From contig LT984855.1 in assembly GCA_900258555.1 (NCBI GenBank), positions 457,134 to 521,133 on the forward strand: a DNA stretch of 64,000 nt, given 5' to 3'. Of this stretch, positions 44,645-53,155 are shown piece by piece. Positions within the stretch are counted from its first letter, which is position 1, and each line of letters begins with the position of its first letter. Both the position numbers and the translations under genes were made by a program. The notes below the pieces were generated by a model, which saw only the letters and a list, made by a program, of their open reading frames with translations, was not told the origin of the DNA and did not search any database. The DNA comes from an uncultured Desulfobacterium sp. (GTDB lineage Bacteria; Desulfobacterota; DSM-4660; Desulfatiglandales; Desulfatiglandaceae).

Positions 44645-46003
44645 TTATTTTGTCCTGCCATATTTATCCGGGATATCAATGTTAAGCCGCTTTATCTTCC
44701 TCCACAGGGTGGTGGGGTGTATGCCCAACTGAACGGCTGTGGCGTTTCTGTTCCATCTATTTTTCATTAATGCCTTGTAAATAAAGTCTTTTTCAGTAGC
44801 TGCCCATGAATCATTTATGGATCTGCCTTCTTTGTCATGACATTTTTCTTTTGTTCCGGATGTATCATGCAGATAATCGGGCAGGCATTCAACACCTATC
44901 AGGCTGTCCTTGCATACCACTGAGGCGTACTCTATCATGTTTTCCAGCTCACGGATATTTCCTGGATAGTCATGGGCCATGACCAAGGCAAGCGCAGCAG
45001 GGGTAAGCCCCTGAATGTCTTTTGAATTAAGGTAGTTGAACTTCTTGATAAAAAATTCTATCAATAGCGGGATGTCTCCTTTGCGTTGCCTCAAGGGCGG
45101 GAGATGAAGCCTGACTACATTGATCCTGTAATAGAGGTCCTCTCTGAAACCTCCGTCCTTTACAAGGCCTGCCAAATCCTTATTTGTGGCCGCAACAACC
45201 CTGACGTCGGCTGTTTCCGGTTTTGTACCTCCAAGGGGTTCAAAGGTCCTGTCCTGGAGCACTCGAAGCAGTCTCACCTGCAATGCCGGTGAGACGTCCC
45301 CGATTTCATCCAGGAAAAGGGTTCCCCCTCTGGCAAGGGCCAGACGCCCGGGCTTATCCTTTTTTGCATCTGTGAAGGCCCCTGCCTTGTATCCGAAGAT
45401 CTCGGATTCCAGAAGGGTATCAGGTAGTGCTCCACAATTTATGGTGACCATAGGCCCTTCACCCCTGGGGCTCAGCGAGTGAATCGCCTTTGCAAACAGC
45501 TCCTTTCCCGTGCCGCTCTCTCCCTCCAGCAGGACTGTAGTATCGCTTTCCGAAATCTGTTCGAGCATCGAGAACAGTCTCAACATCTCCTTGTCTTTGC
45601 TTATTATGTCATGGAAGGAATGTCTGCCGGAGAGTTCTTTTCTCAGTGCCTCAACCAGGCTGAGATCGCGAAATGTTTCCACACCGCCGATCATATTGCC
45701 ACCCTTGTCCTTCAAAATTGCGGTCGAGATGCTGATAGGGATGCGTTCGCCATCTGCATTGACGATGAAAATGGCCTCGTTGATTACCTGCCTTCCTGTT
45801 TCCATGGTTTGCCGCAACACGCAGGACTTTTCGCAGATACTGGCCCTGAATACATCCCAGCAATGACGTCCAAGGGCATCCTCTTTTCTTATCCCTGTTA
45901 TTCGCTCCGCCGCGCGGTTAAAGGATGTTATTTTCCAATCCTGATCAACCGTAAATACACCGTCCGCTATGCTGTCAAGTATGATTTGTGTCTGGTCTTC
46001 CAT
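44645..46003 (-). CDS. Sigma-54-dependent activator, PAS-AAA-Fis type
   Basis: 452 residues from ATG 46003, one base after the stop of the upstream activator. A PAS domain (about 5-120) carries cysteines C48, C57 and C61 (CEKSC). The AAA+ domain has GESGTGKE (Walker A), GAFTDA instead of GAFTGA, and LFLDEIGDVS (Walker B). A Fis-type helix-turn-helix is at the end (NATAVQLGIHPTTLWRKIKRL). The GAFTDA variant lies in the loop that contacts sigma-54, so activity might be altered or specialised. It probably binds the nearby palindromes and drives the ORP-type operon, as DVU2106 does in D. vulgaris. The longer open frame upstream overlaps the neighbour and is not used. Confidence 0.92.
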   Translation of the reverse strand: MEDQTQIILDSIADGVFTVDQDWKITSFNRAAERITGIRKEDALGRHCWDVFRASICEKSCVLRQTMETGRQVINEAIFIVNADGERIPISISTAILKDKGGNMIGGVETFRDLSLVEALRKELSGRHSFHDIISKDKEMLRLFSMLEQISESDTTVLLEGESGTGKELFAKAIHSLSPRGEGPMVTINCGALPDTLLESEIFGYKAGAFTDAKKDKPGRLALARGGTLFLDEIGDVSPALQVRLLRVLQDRTFEPLGGTKPETADVRVVAATNKDLAGLVKDGGFREDLYYRINVVRLHLPPLRQRKGDIPLLIEFFIKKFNYLNSKDIQGLTPAALALVMAHDYPGNIRELENMIEYASVVCKDSLIGVECLPDYLHDTSGTKEKCHDKEGRSINDSWAATEKDFIYKALMKNRWNRNATAVQLGIHPTTLWRKIKRLNIDIPDKYGRTK

Positions 46004-46004
46004 T

Positions 46005-47390
46005 TTACCCGTCGGCCACCTCTGGATTATCCGCCAAAAATCGGTATAATGTTGCGCGGCCGACTGTAAGAAGCCTTGCAGCCTTGGCCTTGTTGCCTCC
46101 TGCCTTGTTAAGTGCCTCAAGCACCCGTTTTGCGTCAAGCTTCCTTGCATGGCCTGAAGCCGGACGGCCTCCATTAAAATTTTCCACCTCCGCGGGCAGG
46201 TGCTCCGGCCTAATCATTCTACCCCTTGCCTTTACAAGTGCAAACCTGATGGTGCTCTGTAGCTCCCTGACATTTCCCGGCCATGGATAATCCATCATTA
46301 CCGCAAGGGCATCCGATGAAATTCCGGCTGTCTTCTGCCCTTCCTTTGCAGCCATCCCGATAAAATGCTCCACAAGCAGCGGGATATCGTTTCTGCGCTC
46401 TCTCAGGGGCGGCAGGTGTATTGGGACCACATTTATCCGGTAATAGAGGTCATCGCGGAAATTACCCAACTCCACCTCACGCTTGAGGTCCCTGTTGGCA
46501 GCGCTGATAAGGCGGACATCAACCGAGATGGTCTTTTCATCGCCCACCCGCTCGAATTTTCCCTCCTGCAGGACCCTTAAAAGCTTCGCCTGCACCACCT
46601 TGGAAAGATCAGCCACCTCGTCCAGAAAAAGGGTGCCGCCGTCTGCAAGTTCAAAACGGCCCTTTTTATCTCTAAGCGCTCCTGTAAACGCCCCTTTTAC
46701 ATGTCCGAACAACTCGCTTTCAAGGAGCCCCTCCGGAAGCGCCCCGCAGTTTACAGGCACAAATGGCTTATTGGCCCGACTGCCTTCGTTGTGGATTGCG
46801 GCTGCCACCAATTCCTTACCAGTGCCGCTCTCCCCCAGTATAAGCACAGGGACATTTACGTCACTTACCTCCCTGATGGTCTCAAAGAGGTCCAGCATAT
46901 TTGCATCATGCCCTATAATACCCTTGAAGCTCTGCTCTGTTTTTAGGCGCCTTTTCAGTTCATGGAGTTCGGTGATGTCCTCCAAGATAACAATCGCCAT
47001 CCTCTTGCCTTCGTGCTCAAAGGGCGCTGCACTCAATTGCAGTTTCAGATCGCGACGTTTACCGTTAATCAACAGTTGGACATTGGCCTCATTTCTGTGT
47101 ATGCGTTTTCCGTCAATCGCTTCAAGCGCAGTAGCGCGAATGCGGCATACCTGGCATTCCTCTGCATAGCCGCAGCCTTCAGGCGTTTTGAGCGCATGAA
47201 TACAACTCAGTGCCCCTCCGGCCCGCTTGTCAATCACCTCAGAGGCAGAAACCCCGAGGACCCGTTCAAGGACATCATTTACCGCCTGAACGCGTCTTTC
47301 ACCATCCACAATAAGAACCCCCCAAGGGATGGTCTCAAACAGGTTCTTCAAAAAACCTTCCTGCTTCAATATCTCTAGAACTGGACCCAT
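46005..47390 (-). CDS. Sigma-54-dependent activator, PAS-AAA-Fis type, with Cys-rich PAS
   Basis: 461 residues. A PAS domain at 15-145 contains four cysteines in an insert (C63, C73, C79, C82), likely a redox or Fe-S sensor. The AAA+ domain is complete (GESGTGKE, GAFTGA, LFLDEVADL), and a Fis-type helix-turn-helix ends the protein (NKAKAARLLTVGRATLYRFL). It is cotranscribed with the second activator (1 base apart). With the ORP promoter nearby, an anaerobiosis- or metal-controlled switch is likely; the signal is unknown. Confidence 0.93.
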   Translation of the reverse strand: MGPVLEILKQEGFLKNLFETIPWGVLIVDGERRVQAVNDVLERVLGVSASEVIDKRAGGALSCIHALKTPEGCGYAEECQVCRIRATALEAIDGKRIHRNEANVQLLINGKRRDLKLQLSAAPFEHEGKRMAIVILEDITELHELKRRLKTEQSFKGIIGHDANMLDLFETIREVSDVNVPVLILGESGTGKELVAAAIHNEGSRANKPFVPVNCGALPEGLLESELFGHVKGAFTGALRDKKGRFELADGGTLFLDEVADLSKVVQAKLLRVLQEGKFERVGDEKTISVDVRLISAANRDLKREVELGNFRDDLYYRINVVPIHLPPLRERRNDIPLLVEHFIGMAAKEGQKTAGISSDALAVMMDYPWPGNVRELQSTIRFALVKARGRMIRPEHLPAEVENFNGGRPASGHARKLDAKRVLEALNKAGGNKAKAARLLTVGRATLYRFLADNPEVADG

Positions 47391-47447
47391 GTTGCACCAA
47401 AAAGAGCTGCCAGCAATTAGCCGTTCGCCGCTAGCTTTAGGGAAAAA

Positions 47448-49883
47448 TTACAGTTTTCCGGAAAATGCAATCTTCACCACATCATCGAACCACTCGGCAG
47501 TGTGAAATTTAATCCCGCGGCGTACCTCTTGCGGGACCTCATCGATATCGGCCTTATTGGCCTTTGGAATGATAATATCAGTTATCCCCATGCGTTTTGC
47601 CGCGGTCACCTTCTCTCTTATACCTCCTACAGGCAAGACCCGTCCTGTGAGGGTAAGCTCTCCTGTCATGGCCAGATTTTTCTGAACCGGTATCCCCGCT
47701 GCAAGGGAGAGAAGGCTTGTGCTCATGGTCACGCCTGCAGAAGGCCCGTCCTTCGGTGTTGCGCCCGCAGGTACATGTAAGTGTATTGTCCAGTTGGGGA
47801 ACTCAGAGCCTGACACATAGCGCTCAAGATTACCTGTAATGTAACTGTAGGCGATTTTTGACGACTCCACCATCACCTCTCCAAGTTTTCCGGTCTGTAG
47901 CATCCCTGACTTTTCCTTTCCCACTATCATAGCCTCTACAGTAAGCACGGATCCTCCTAGAGCTGTCCATGCAAGGCCGTTTGCTACACCCGGGACCATG
48001 GTCTTAAGCAGCAGATCATCGCTGAACACCGGTCTGCCGAGGTATTTGGAGATATCCTTGGGTGTAACAACAAATGGCCCCTGATCGCCTTCCGCCTTTT
48101 TTGTAGCTATCTTGCGAAAGATCTTTCCTATGGCCTTTTCAAGTCCGCGGACCCCTGCCTCGCGGGCATGGTCAACTATCACCCGCCTTATTGTCGGGAC
48201 GCCTATTTCTACATCCTTTGTTGTCAGTCCGGATTTTTCAAGCTGCTTCGGCACAATGAAACGTTTTCCGATCTGGATCTTTTCCTCCATTATGTAACCT
48301 GCCAGCCTGATAACCTCCATGCGATCGAGCAACGGCGCGGGAATGGTGTCCATCACATTAGCCGTACAGATAAAAAATACCTGTGAAAGGTCATAGGGTA
48401 CATCGAGATAGTGATCAACAAAGCTGACGTTCTGCTCAGGGTCAAGCACCTCAAGAAGAGCAGAGGCCGGGTCGCCCTGGTAGCTGCTTCCGATCTTATC
48501 CACTTCATCCAGCATGATTACAGGGTTGTGGCTCTCTACTGATTTCAGCGCCTGTATCAGCTTTCCAGGCAAGGCGCCGATATAGGTGCGGCGGTGCCCT
48601 TTGATCTCTGCCTCATCCCTCATGCCGCCAAGGGAAAACCTGTAGAACTTTCTGCCCAGGCCCTCGGCAATGGCCCGGCCAAGGGATGTCTTCCCCACAC
48701 CTGGTGGGCCTACAAAGCAGAGGATGGAGCCTGTGATCTTCTTTCTAAGGGCCCCCACTGCAATGAATTCAATGATACGCTCCTTTATATCATCAAGGCC
48801 TGCATGGCTCTTATCCAGCACACGTCTTGAGTGCTTGATGTCGAGGCTATCCTCTGTGCCCCGGCCCCAGGGGAGGCTTGTCAGCCATTCCAGGTAATTA
48901 CGGCTCACCCCGAATTCGGGTGAATGGACCTCAAGGAGTGAGAGTTTGTTCAACTCCTCCTCTGCCTGACGTCTGGCCTGGTAATTGAGTTGAAGCTCTT
49001 CAATGCGCTTTTTGAACTTTGTGATCTCGGCGCTCTTTTCATCCTGCTCAAGACCCAACTCCTTCTTGATCGCCTTCAACTGCTCGCGGAGGAAGAATTC
49101 TCGCTGGTGTTTTCCTACCTTATCCTCGATCTGTTTACTGATCTCTTCCTGAAGGTCAACTATTGCGTGCTCTTTCTTCAGAATGGTGAGGGCAAGCCTC
49201 ATCCTTGCCTTGATTTCCACTGCCTCCAGTACCTTCTGGGCCATGTCCCTGTCTACAGTGGTGATGGATGTGGCCATATCAGCAAGCCTGCCGGGCTCTC
49301 CAATGGAGGCCGACTGTGACAGGACCAGCTTCATTTCCTCTGAGAACAGGGGATTTTTGGTCGCAAGGTGTTTAATCTCTCCAAGTATGGCAAGGGCGAG
49401 TGCATGGGTCTCATCATCATCATCTTCCGGTCTTGGTTCATCATAATATTGAACCGCAGCCAGAAACGCCGGGCCTTCCCTCATAATCTTGCGTATCCGG
49501 AAACGTTTCAGTGTCGTGAGCAGCATCTGCACATCGTTTTTTTCAGTCTTCTGAGATTTTAATATCTTTGCAGCAGCCCCGTAGCCATAAAGCTCCGGCG
49601 ATTGCGGAATCGCATCTGATGAAACAGGCTCCTTTGTAAGTACGAGTCCTATGGACTTATGCTCGGATGTGGCCGCCTCATATGCAGCATCTGCAAGCGG
49701 ACCGGCCGGCAGCATCACAGGAAGGAGCATCCCAGGGAATGCCGGCCTCTGGGTAAGCGGCATCAGAGGGAGGATATCAGGCAGAGAATCAGATGCCAGC
49801 ACCACCTCCAACACGGTTTTGTCGGCTTCATCCGGTTTATCATCTGTCGCTTTTTTGCTTATATCTTCGGTATGATCGTCCAT
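47448..49883 (-). CDS. lon: ATP-dependent protease Lon
   Basis: 811 residues, normal for LonA. N-terminal substrate domain (PLMPLTQRPAFPGMLLPVML), coiled coil, AAA+ module with GPPGVGKTSLGRAIAEGL and IMLDEVDKI. The serine-lysine protease domain has PKDGPSAGVTM (catalytic Ser) and GGIREKVTAAKRMG (catalytic Lys). It degrades damaged and regulatory proteins in the cytoplasm. The ribosome site is AGGGTGAAGAG. Single gene between activators and thiolase. Confidence 0.97.
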   Translation of the reverse strand: MDDHTEDISKKATDDKPDEADKTVLEVVLASDSLPDILPLMPLTQRPAFPGMLLPVMLPAGPLADAAYEAATSEHKSIGLVLTKEPVSSDAIPQSPELYGYGAAAKILKSQKTEKNDVQMLLTTLKRFRIRKIMREGPAFLAAVQYYDEPRPEDDDDETHALALAILGEIKHLATKNPLFSEEMKLVLSQSASIGEPGRLADMATSITTVDRDMAQKVLEAVEIKARMRLALTILKKEHAIVDLQEEISKQIEDKVGKHQREFFLREQLKAIKKELGLEQDEKSAEITKFKKRIEELQLNYQARRQAEEELNKLSLLEVHSPEFGVSRNYLEWLTSLPWGRGTEDSLDIKHSRRVLDKSHAGLDDIKERIIEFIAVGALRKKITGSILCFVGPPGVGKTSLGRAIAEGLGRKFYRFSLGGMRDEAEIKGHRRTYIGALPGKLIQALKSVESHNPVIMLDEVDKIGSSYQGDPASALLEVLDPEQNVSFVDHYLDVPYDLSQVFFICTANVMDTIPAPLLDRMEVIRLAGYIMEEKIQIGKRFIVPKQLEKSGLTTKDVEIGVPTIRRVIVDHAREAGVRGLEKAIGKIFRKIATKKAEGDQGPFVVTPKDISKYLGRPVFSDDLLLKTMVPGVANGLAWTALGGSVLTVEAMIVGKEKSGMLQTGKLGEVMVESSKIAYSYITGNLERYVSGSEFPNWTIHLHVPAGATPKDGPSAGVTMSTSLLSLAAGIPVQKNLAMTGELTLTGRVLPVGGIREKVTAAKRMGITDIIIPKANKADIDEVPQEVRRGIKFHTAEWFDDVVKIAFSGKL

Positions 49884-49938
49884 CTCTTCACCCTTATCTG
49901 TCGTCTGTAGATATTAAATCAAAGGTATCACGCAACAC

Positions 49939-51144
49939 TTACACCTCCCTTGTCCAGAGTGAAGCCATTGCAGGTCCTCCTCCCACGCACAAAGACGCCC
50001 CGCCAGTGGTAAGGCCAAGCCTCTCCATCTCATAATAGAGGGTCACAATCAGCCTTAGTCCGGTGCAGCCGACAGGATGACCAAGGGATATGCCGCTGCC
50101 GTTGTGATTATGAAAATCCGGGTCAAGGATTATATTGCATTCTTCTTTAAGCATCCTTGCCACGCCTAAGATCTGAACGGCAAAGGCCTCGTTTATCTCC
50201 CAGTAATCAATGTCGCCAAAACCCATGCCCGCCTGTTTCAGGCACTTGGGGATGGCAACCGCAGGCCCAAGCCCCATTATGTCCGGGGCAATGCCTTCTG
50301 TGCAGACATTGATTAATTTCATCATGGGCCTTATGCCGAGTTCCGCCGCCTTTTTCTTGGACATTACAACAGCGGCTGCGGCCCCGTCGCATACACCTGA
50401 AACATTGCCTATGTTAACAACGCCGTTTTCACTGAATGCAGGCCTCTTTTCCGCCATTGCCTCCATGGTGAGGTTTCCATCCACATGTTCATCTGTATCA
50501 AAAAATGTGGTCCCATTTTTTGATTTTATCTCAACAGGAACAATCTCCCTCTTGAATCTGCCCTGGTCAATGGCGGCCTTTGCCCTCATATGGCTCATCA
50601 CCGCCTGTTCATCGCATGCTTTCCGGCTGATATGGTATCTCAAACCGACATTTTCAGCCGTTACACCCATATGGCCGGGCACAAGTTCATCAATAAGCCC
50701 GTCGCAATACATGTGGTCTTCAAGTGTGCCGGGCCCCATTTTATAACCCATTCGGCCTTTGGCCAGGATATAAGGGGCGTTGGTCATGCTCTCAACGGCT
50801 ACCACCAGGGCGATTTCGGTCTTACCCAGCATGATATTATGGGCTGCAATCTCTAAGGCGCGCATGCCCGAGGCGCAGTTCTGGTTCACAGAGACCGCCC
50901 CGCTTCTGTCCGCCATCCCCAGCCTTATGGCGACCTGCCTGGCAGGCAAAGACCCCTGCAAGGCAGTGAAAATCTGCCCCATGCATATCTCGTCAATCTT
51001 ATCCGCGGATATCCCTGATCGTCTAATGGCCTCCCTGCCTGCTGTTATGGCCAGGTCTCTTGCCTGGACTGTCTTAAGCGCTCCCAAAAAATCCCCAAGG
51101 GCAGTCCTGACCGCGCTTACAACGACAACATCTTGAATCTCCAC
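49939..51144 (-). CDS. Thiolase / acetyl-CoA C-acetyltransferase family
   Basis: 401 residues. Nucleophile Cys in NQNCASGMRALEIA, the NEAFAVQ motif, GHPVGCTGLRL (catalytic His), and the second Cys in SLCVGGGPAMA. It condenses or cleaves acyl-CoA units. The substrate cannot be set from motifs. It is 30 bases downstream of the radical SAM gene on the same strand, so probably one transcript. It may belong to fatty/aromatic acid oxidation or to the neighbouring ketosynthase/IorAB unit. Confidence 0.93.
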   Translation of the reverse strand: MEIQDVVVVSAVRTALGDFLGALKTVQARDLAITAGREAIRRSGISADKIDEICMGQIFTALQGSLPARQVAIRLGMADRSGAVSVNQNCASGMRALEIAAHNIMLGKTEIALVVAVESMTNAPYILAKGRMGYKMGPGTLEDHMYCDGLIDELVPGHMGVTAENVGLRYHISRKACDEQAVMSHMRAKAAIDQGRFKREIVPVEIKSKNGTTFFDTDEHVDGNLTMEAMAEKRPAFSENGVVNIGNVSGVCDGAAAAVVMSKKKAAELGIRPMMKLINVCTEGIAPDIMGLGPAVAIPKCLKQAGMGFGDIDYWEINEAFAVQILGVARMLKEECNIILDPDFHNHNGSGISLGHPVGCTGLRLIVTLYYEMERLGLTTGGASLCVGGGPAMASLWTREV

Positions 51145-51174
51145 TAATGGTCTTCCTCCTGATTTCTCAAACCG

Positions 51175-52260
51175 CTAAATGGTATTCATCCCCATAATCT
51201 CCTTGTAATGCAAATGGGCCGACTCGTCTACCCTTAAGCCTTCGTCAATCAAGGCCAGGACCTCGGCTTTCTGTTCAGGGAACTTATAGCCGCTGTAATC
51301 CTGCGAAAACAGCGTGCGGCTTCTGGTACCATCCCTGTACCATGCATTTAAGAAATGATCAAAACACAATCTACCGGTAAAATTAAGGCGCCGAACAAAT
51401 ATCTTTAGCTCCTCCAGCCTTTCGTGGGGAGAAGAAAGGACAAGCTCACCCTTTTCGTAGTCATCCAGCATGGGGACCCCGGGTATGAGCCTGAGGGGTC
51501 TTAGCCGGATGAAATCCGGGTTTATCTCATTTAAGACCCTTGCGGTATTTTCCGCATGCTCTCTGTACCTGGCCCTTCCTCCAAGGTCAATCATCACATA
51601 TTCAGACAGCTCGAAGCCGGCCTCTTTGGCCCTCTTGCCCGCAATGATGTGCTCCTCTGATGTCACCCCCTTTTCCACACGCCGCAATAACTCGTCATCA
51701 CCTGTTTCAAGGCCCACATGAATCCTCGTAAGCCCCGCCTGCCTGAGCGCCTTTAATTTATTAAGAGGTTTTTTGGCAAGGGTTTTGGACCTGGCATATG
51801 TGGTGATCCTGGTTATGCCCGGAAATTTCTCCTTAAGATAGTTAATCGCTTCAATCAGTTTTGCTGTGGGCATGGCAAGGCTGTTGGCATCCTGGAGAAA
51901 GACCGTTTTTGCACCGGAATATAACCAGTTGAATACCATGACAAAACACTCGCTCAGTCTCAGGGCTGGATCACGGTTGACCATGGCGGATGCCACCTGA
52001 TGGTTCAGCTCCCCGGCATAACCCAATTCCCATGACACAAGACTGATTTGATCTGCAATGGTCTTGACCGTGTCAATATCGGCCTTGATTTCTTCAACCG
52101 ATCTCAATTCAAACTTCTCCCTGCCGTACATAATGCCGTAGCAGAACCTGCACCTGCTCCAAGGGCAATTGCGCGTCAATCTGAGCAGCAACGAATTGCT
52201 GCCGCCTTCGCTTGGCGGCCGAATAGCTCCTATCTCAAAAGACATCTCACTTAGTTTCAT
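51175..52260 (-). CDS. Radical SAM protein of unknown function
   Basis: 361 residues. Cluster motif NCPWSRCRFCYG (C-x4-C-x2-C, a variant spacing) near residue 32; then a TIM-barrel pattern with GGSNSLLLRL, LETGDDELLRRVEKG and YVMIDLGGRARYREHAENTA. The C-terminal region (LCFDHFLNAWYRDGTRSRTLF) is typical for Elp3/HemN-like uncharacterised members. No SPASM cluster is visible. The substrate is unknown. It precedes the thiolase gene. Confidence 0.85.
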   Translation of the reverse strand: MKLSEMSFEIGAIRPPSEGGSNSLLLRLTRNCPWSRCRFCYGIMYGREKFELRSVEEIKADIDTVKTIADQISLVSWELGYAGELNHQVASAMVNRDPALRLSECFVMVFNWLYSGAKTVFLQDANSLAMPTAKLIEAINYLKEKFPGITRITTYARSKTLAKKPLNKLKALRQAGLTRIHVGLETGDDELLRRVEKGVTSEEHIIAGKRAKEAGFELSEYVMIDLGGRARYREHAENTARVLNEINPDFIRLRPLRLIPGVPMLDDYEKGELVLSSPHERLEELKIFVRRLNFTGRLCFDHFLNAWYRDGTRSRTLFSQDYSGYKFPEQKAEVLALIDEGLRVDESAHLHYKEIMGMNTI

Positions 52261-52573
52261 AGTTCAGATACTCCGGTTAAGAACAATTTTTAAAAAGTTA
52301 AAACGCTTTTTTTAACATGCAAGCTCTTAAATCTCTAGGGCAACTCAATCATCTTCCAATGCGCTTGGCTAAAAATGAAAATATTTGCTGCCCTGTGAAC
52401 CTTTAAACTCATTCTTTATGCTGCTGATATTTCCAAGGGATATGATTACAGGCTGGAGAGCGACACTGTAAAATCACCCGCAGATCACACCCGCAGGATG
52501 ACAGTCTGATGGCGCCAAAGGCTGATATTCTCAATACCGGTGATCAAATTGTGTTAAAAATTTCCTTCGGCAG
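52261..52573. other. Intergenic region upstream of the radical SAM gene
   Basis: 313 bases. A short hairpin (GTTAAAA-CGCT-TTTTTTAAC near 52298) and a near-duplicate of CTGCGGGTG(TG)AT on the minus strand are the only structures. It should contain the radical SAM-thiolase promoter and the end of the iorB transcript. No gene seen. Confidence 0.4.
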
Positions 52574-53155
52574 CTATACCAGAAATTTCCTCCCCAGAGA
52601 AAAGGCCTTTAAGTTGATATTGAGAAGGCTTTCCGGAACAAACTTGGCTATGGTGTCCTCCCAGAGCTGCTCTTTGATTTCAAAGTATGTTGAGACTGAA
52701 CCCAAAAAGGCAATATTTGATGTCTTTGTATTCCCGGCGTTTTTGGCAATTGCAAGTGAATCCACAACATCCACGTGGTGATATCGTTTGGATAAAAGCC
52801 CGCAGATATCCCTAGGATATTCATCTTCGCCGGATGTAACAGAAGGCGGAAGTATCTGCTGTTTGTTTAACAGGATAACAGGGTCTTTGACCAGAAAATC
52901 CAAGAACCGCAGGGACTCAAGCATTTCAAAGGCAAAAAGGTAATCCGCCTCCGCCTTTTTGATGACAGGCGAGTATACATTCGGACCAAACCGTATATGA
53001 CTGTTGACCATACCACCCCGCTGGGCCATTCCATGCACCTCGCTCTTTTTGACATCAAATCCGGCAAGCATCATTGTCTCAGCCACAATTTCACTGGCAA
53101 GGATAACACCCTGGCCGCCGACCCCGACCATTAGGATATTTGTCACCTTATTCAT
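52574..53155 (-). CDS. iorB: Indolepyruvate:ferredoxin oxidoreductase beta subunit
   Basis: 193 residues of the pyruvate ferredoxin oxidoreductase gamma-type domain: MVGVGGQGVILASEIVAETMM, SEVHGMAQRGGMVNSHIRFG and a helical end. It partners IorA. The start overlaps the IorA stop by 8 bases. Together they oxidise aryl pyruvates (from Trp, Phe, Tyr) to arylacetyl-CoA and reduce ferredoxin. Last gene of the ketosynthase/IorAB unit. Confidence 0.95.
   Translation of the reverse strand: MNKVTNILMVGVGGQGVILASEIVAETMMLAGFDVKKSEVHGMAQRGGMVNSHIRFGPNVYSPVIKKAEADYLFAFEMLESLRFLDFLVKDPVILLNKQQILPPSVTSGEDEYPRDICGLLSKRYHHVDVVDSLAIAKNAGNTKTSNIAFLGSVSTYFEIKEQLWEDTIAKFVPESLLNINLKAFSLGRKFLV

Noticed and set aside
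46483..47169. 228-codon plus-strand frame
   Set aside because: Antisense to the sigma-54 activator; Ser/Leu-rich composition is typical for a shadow frame.
52509..52781. 90-codon plus-strand frame
   Set aside because: Mostly antisense to iorB, and the start has no ribosome site.
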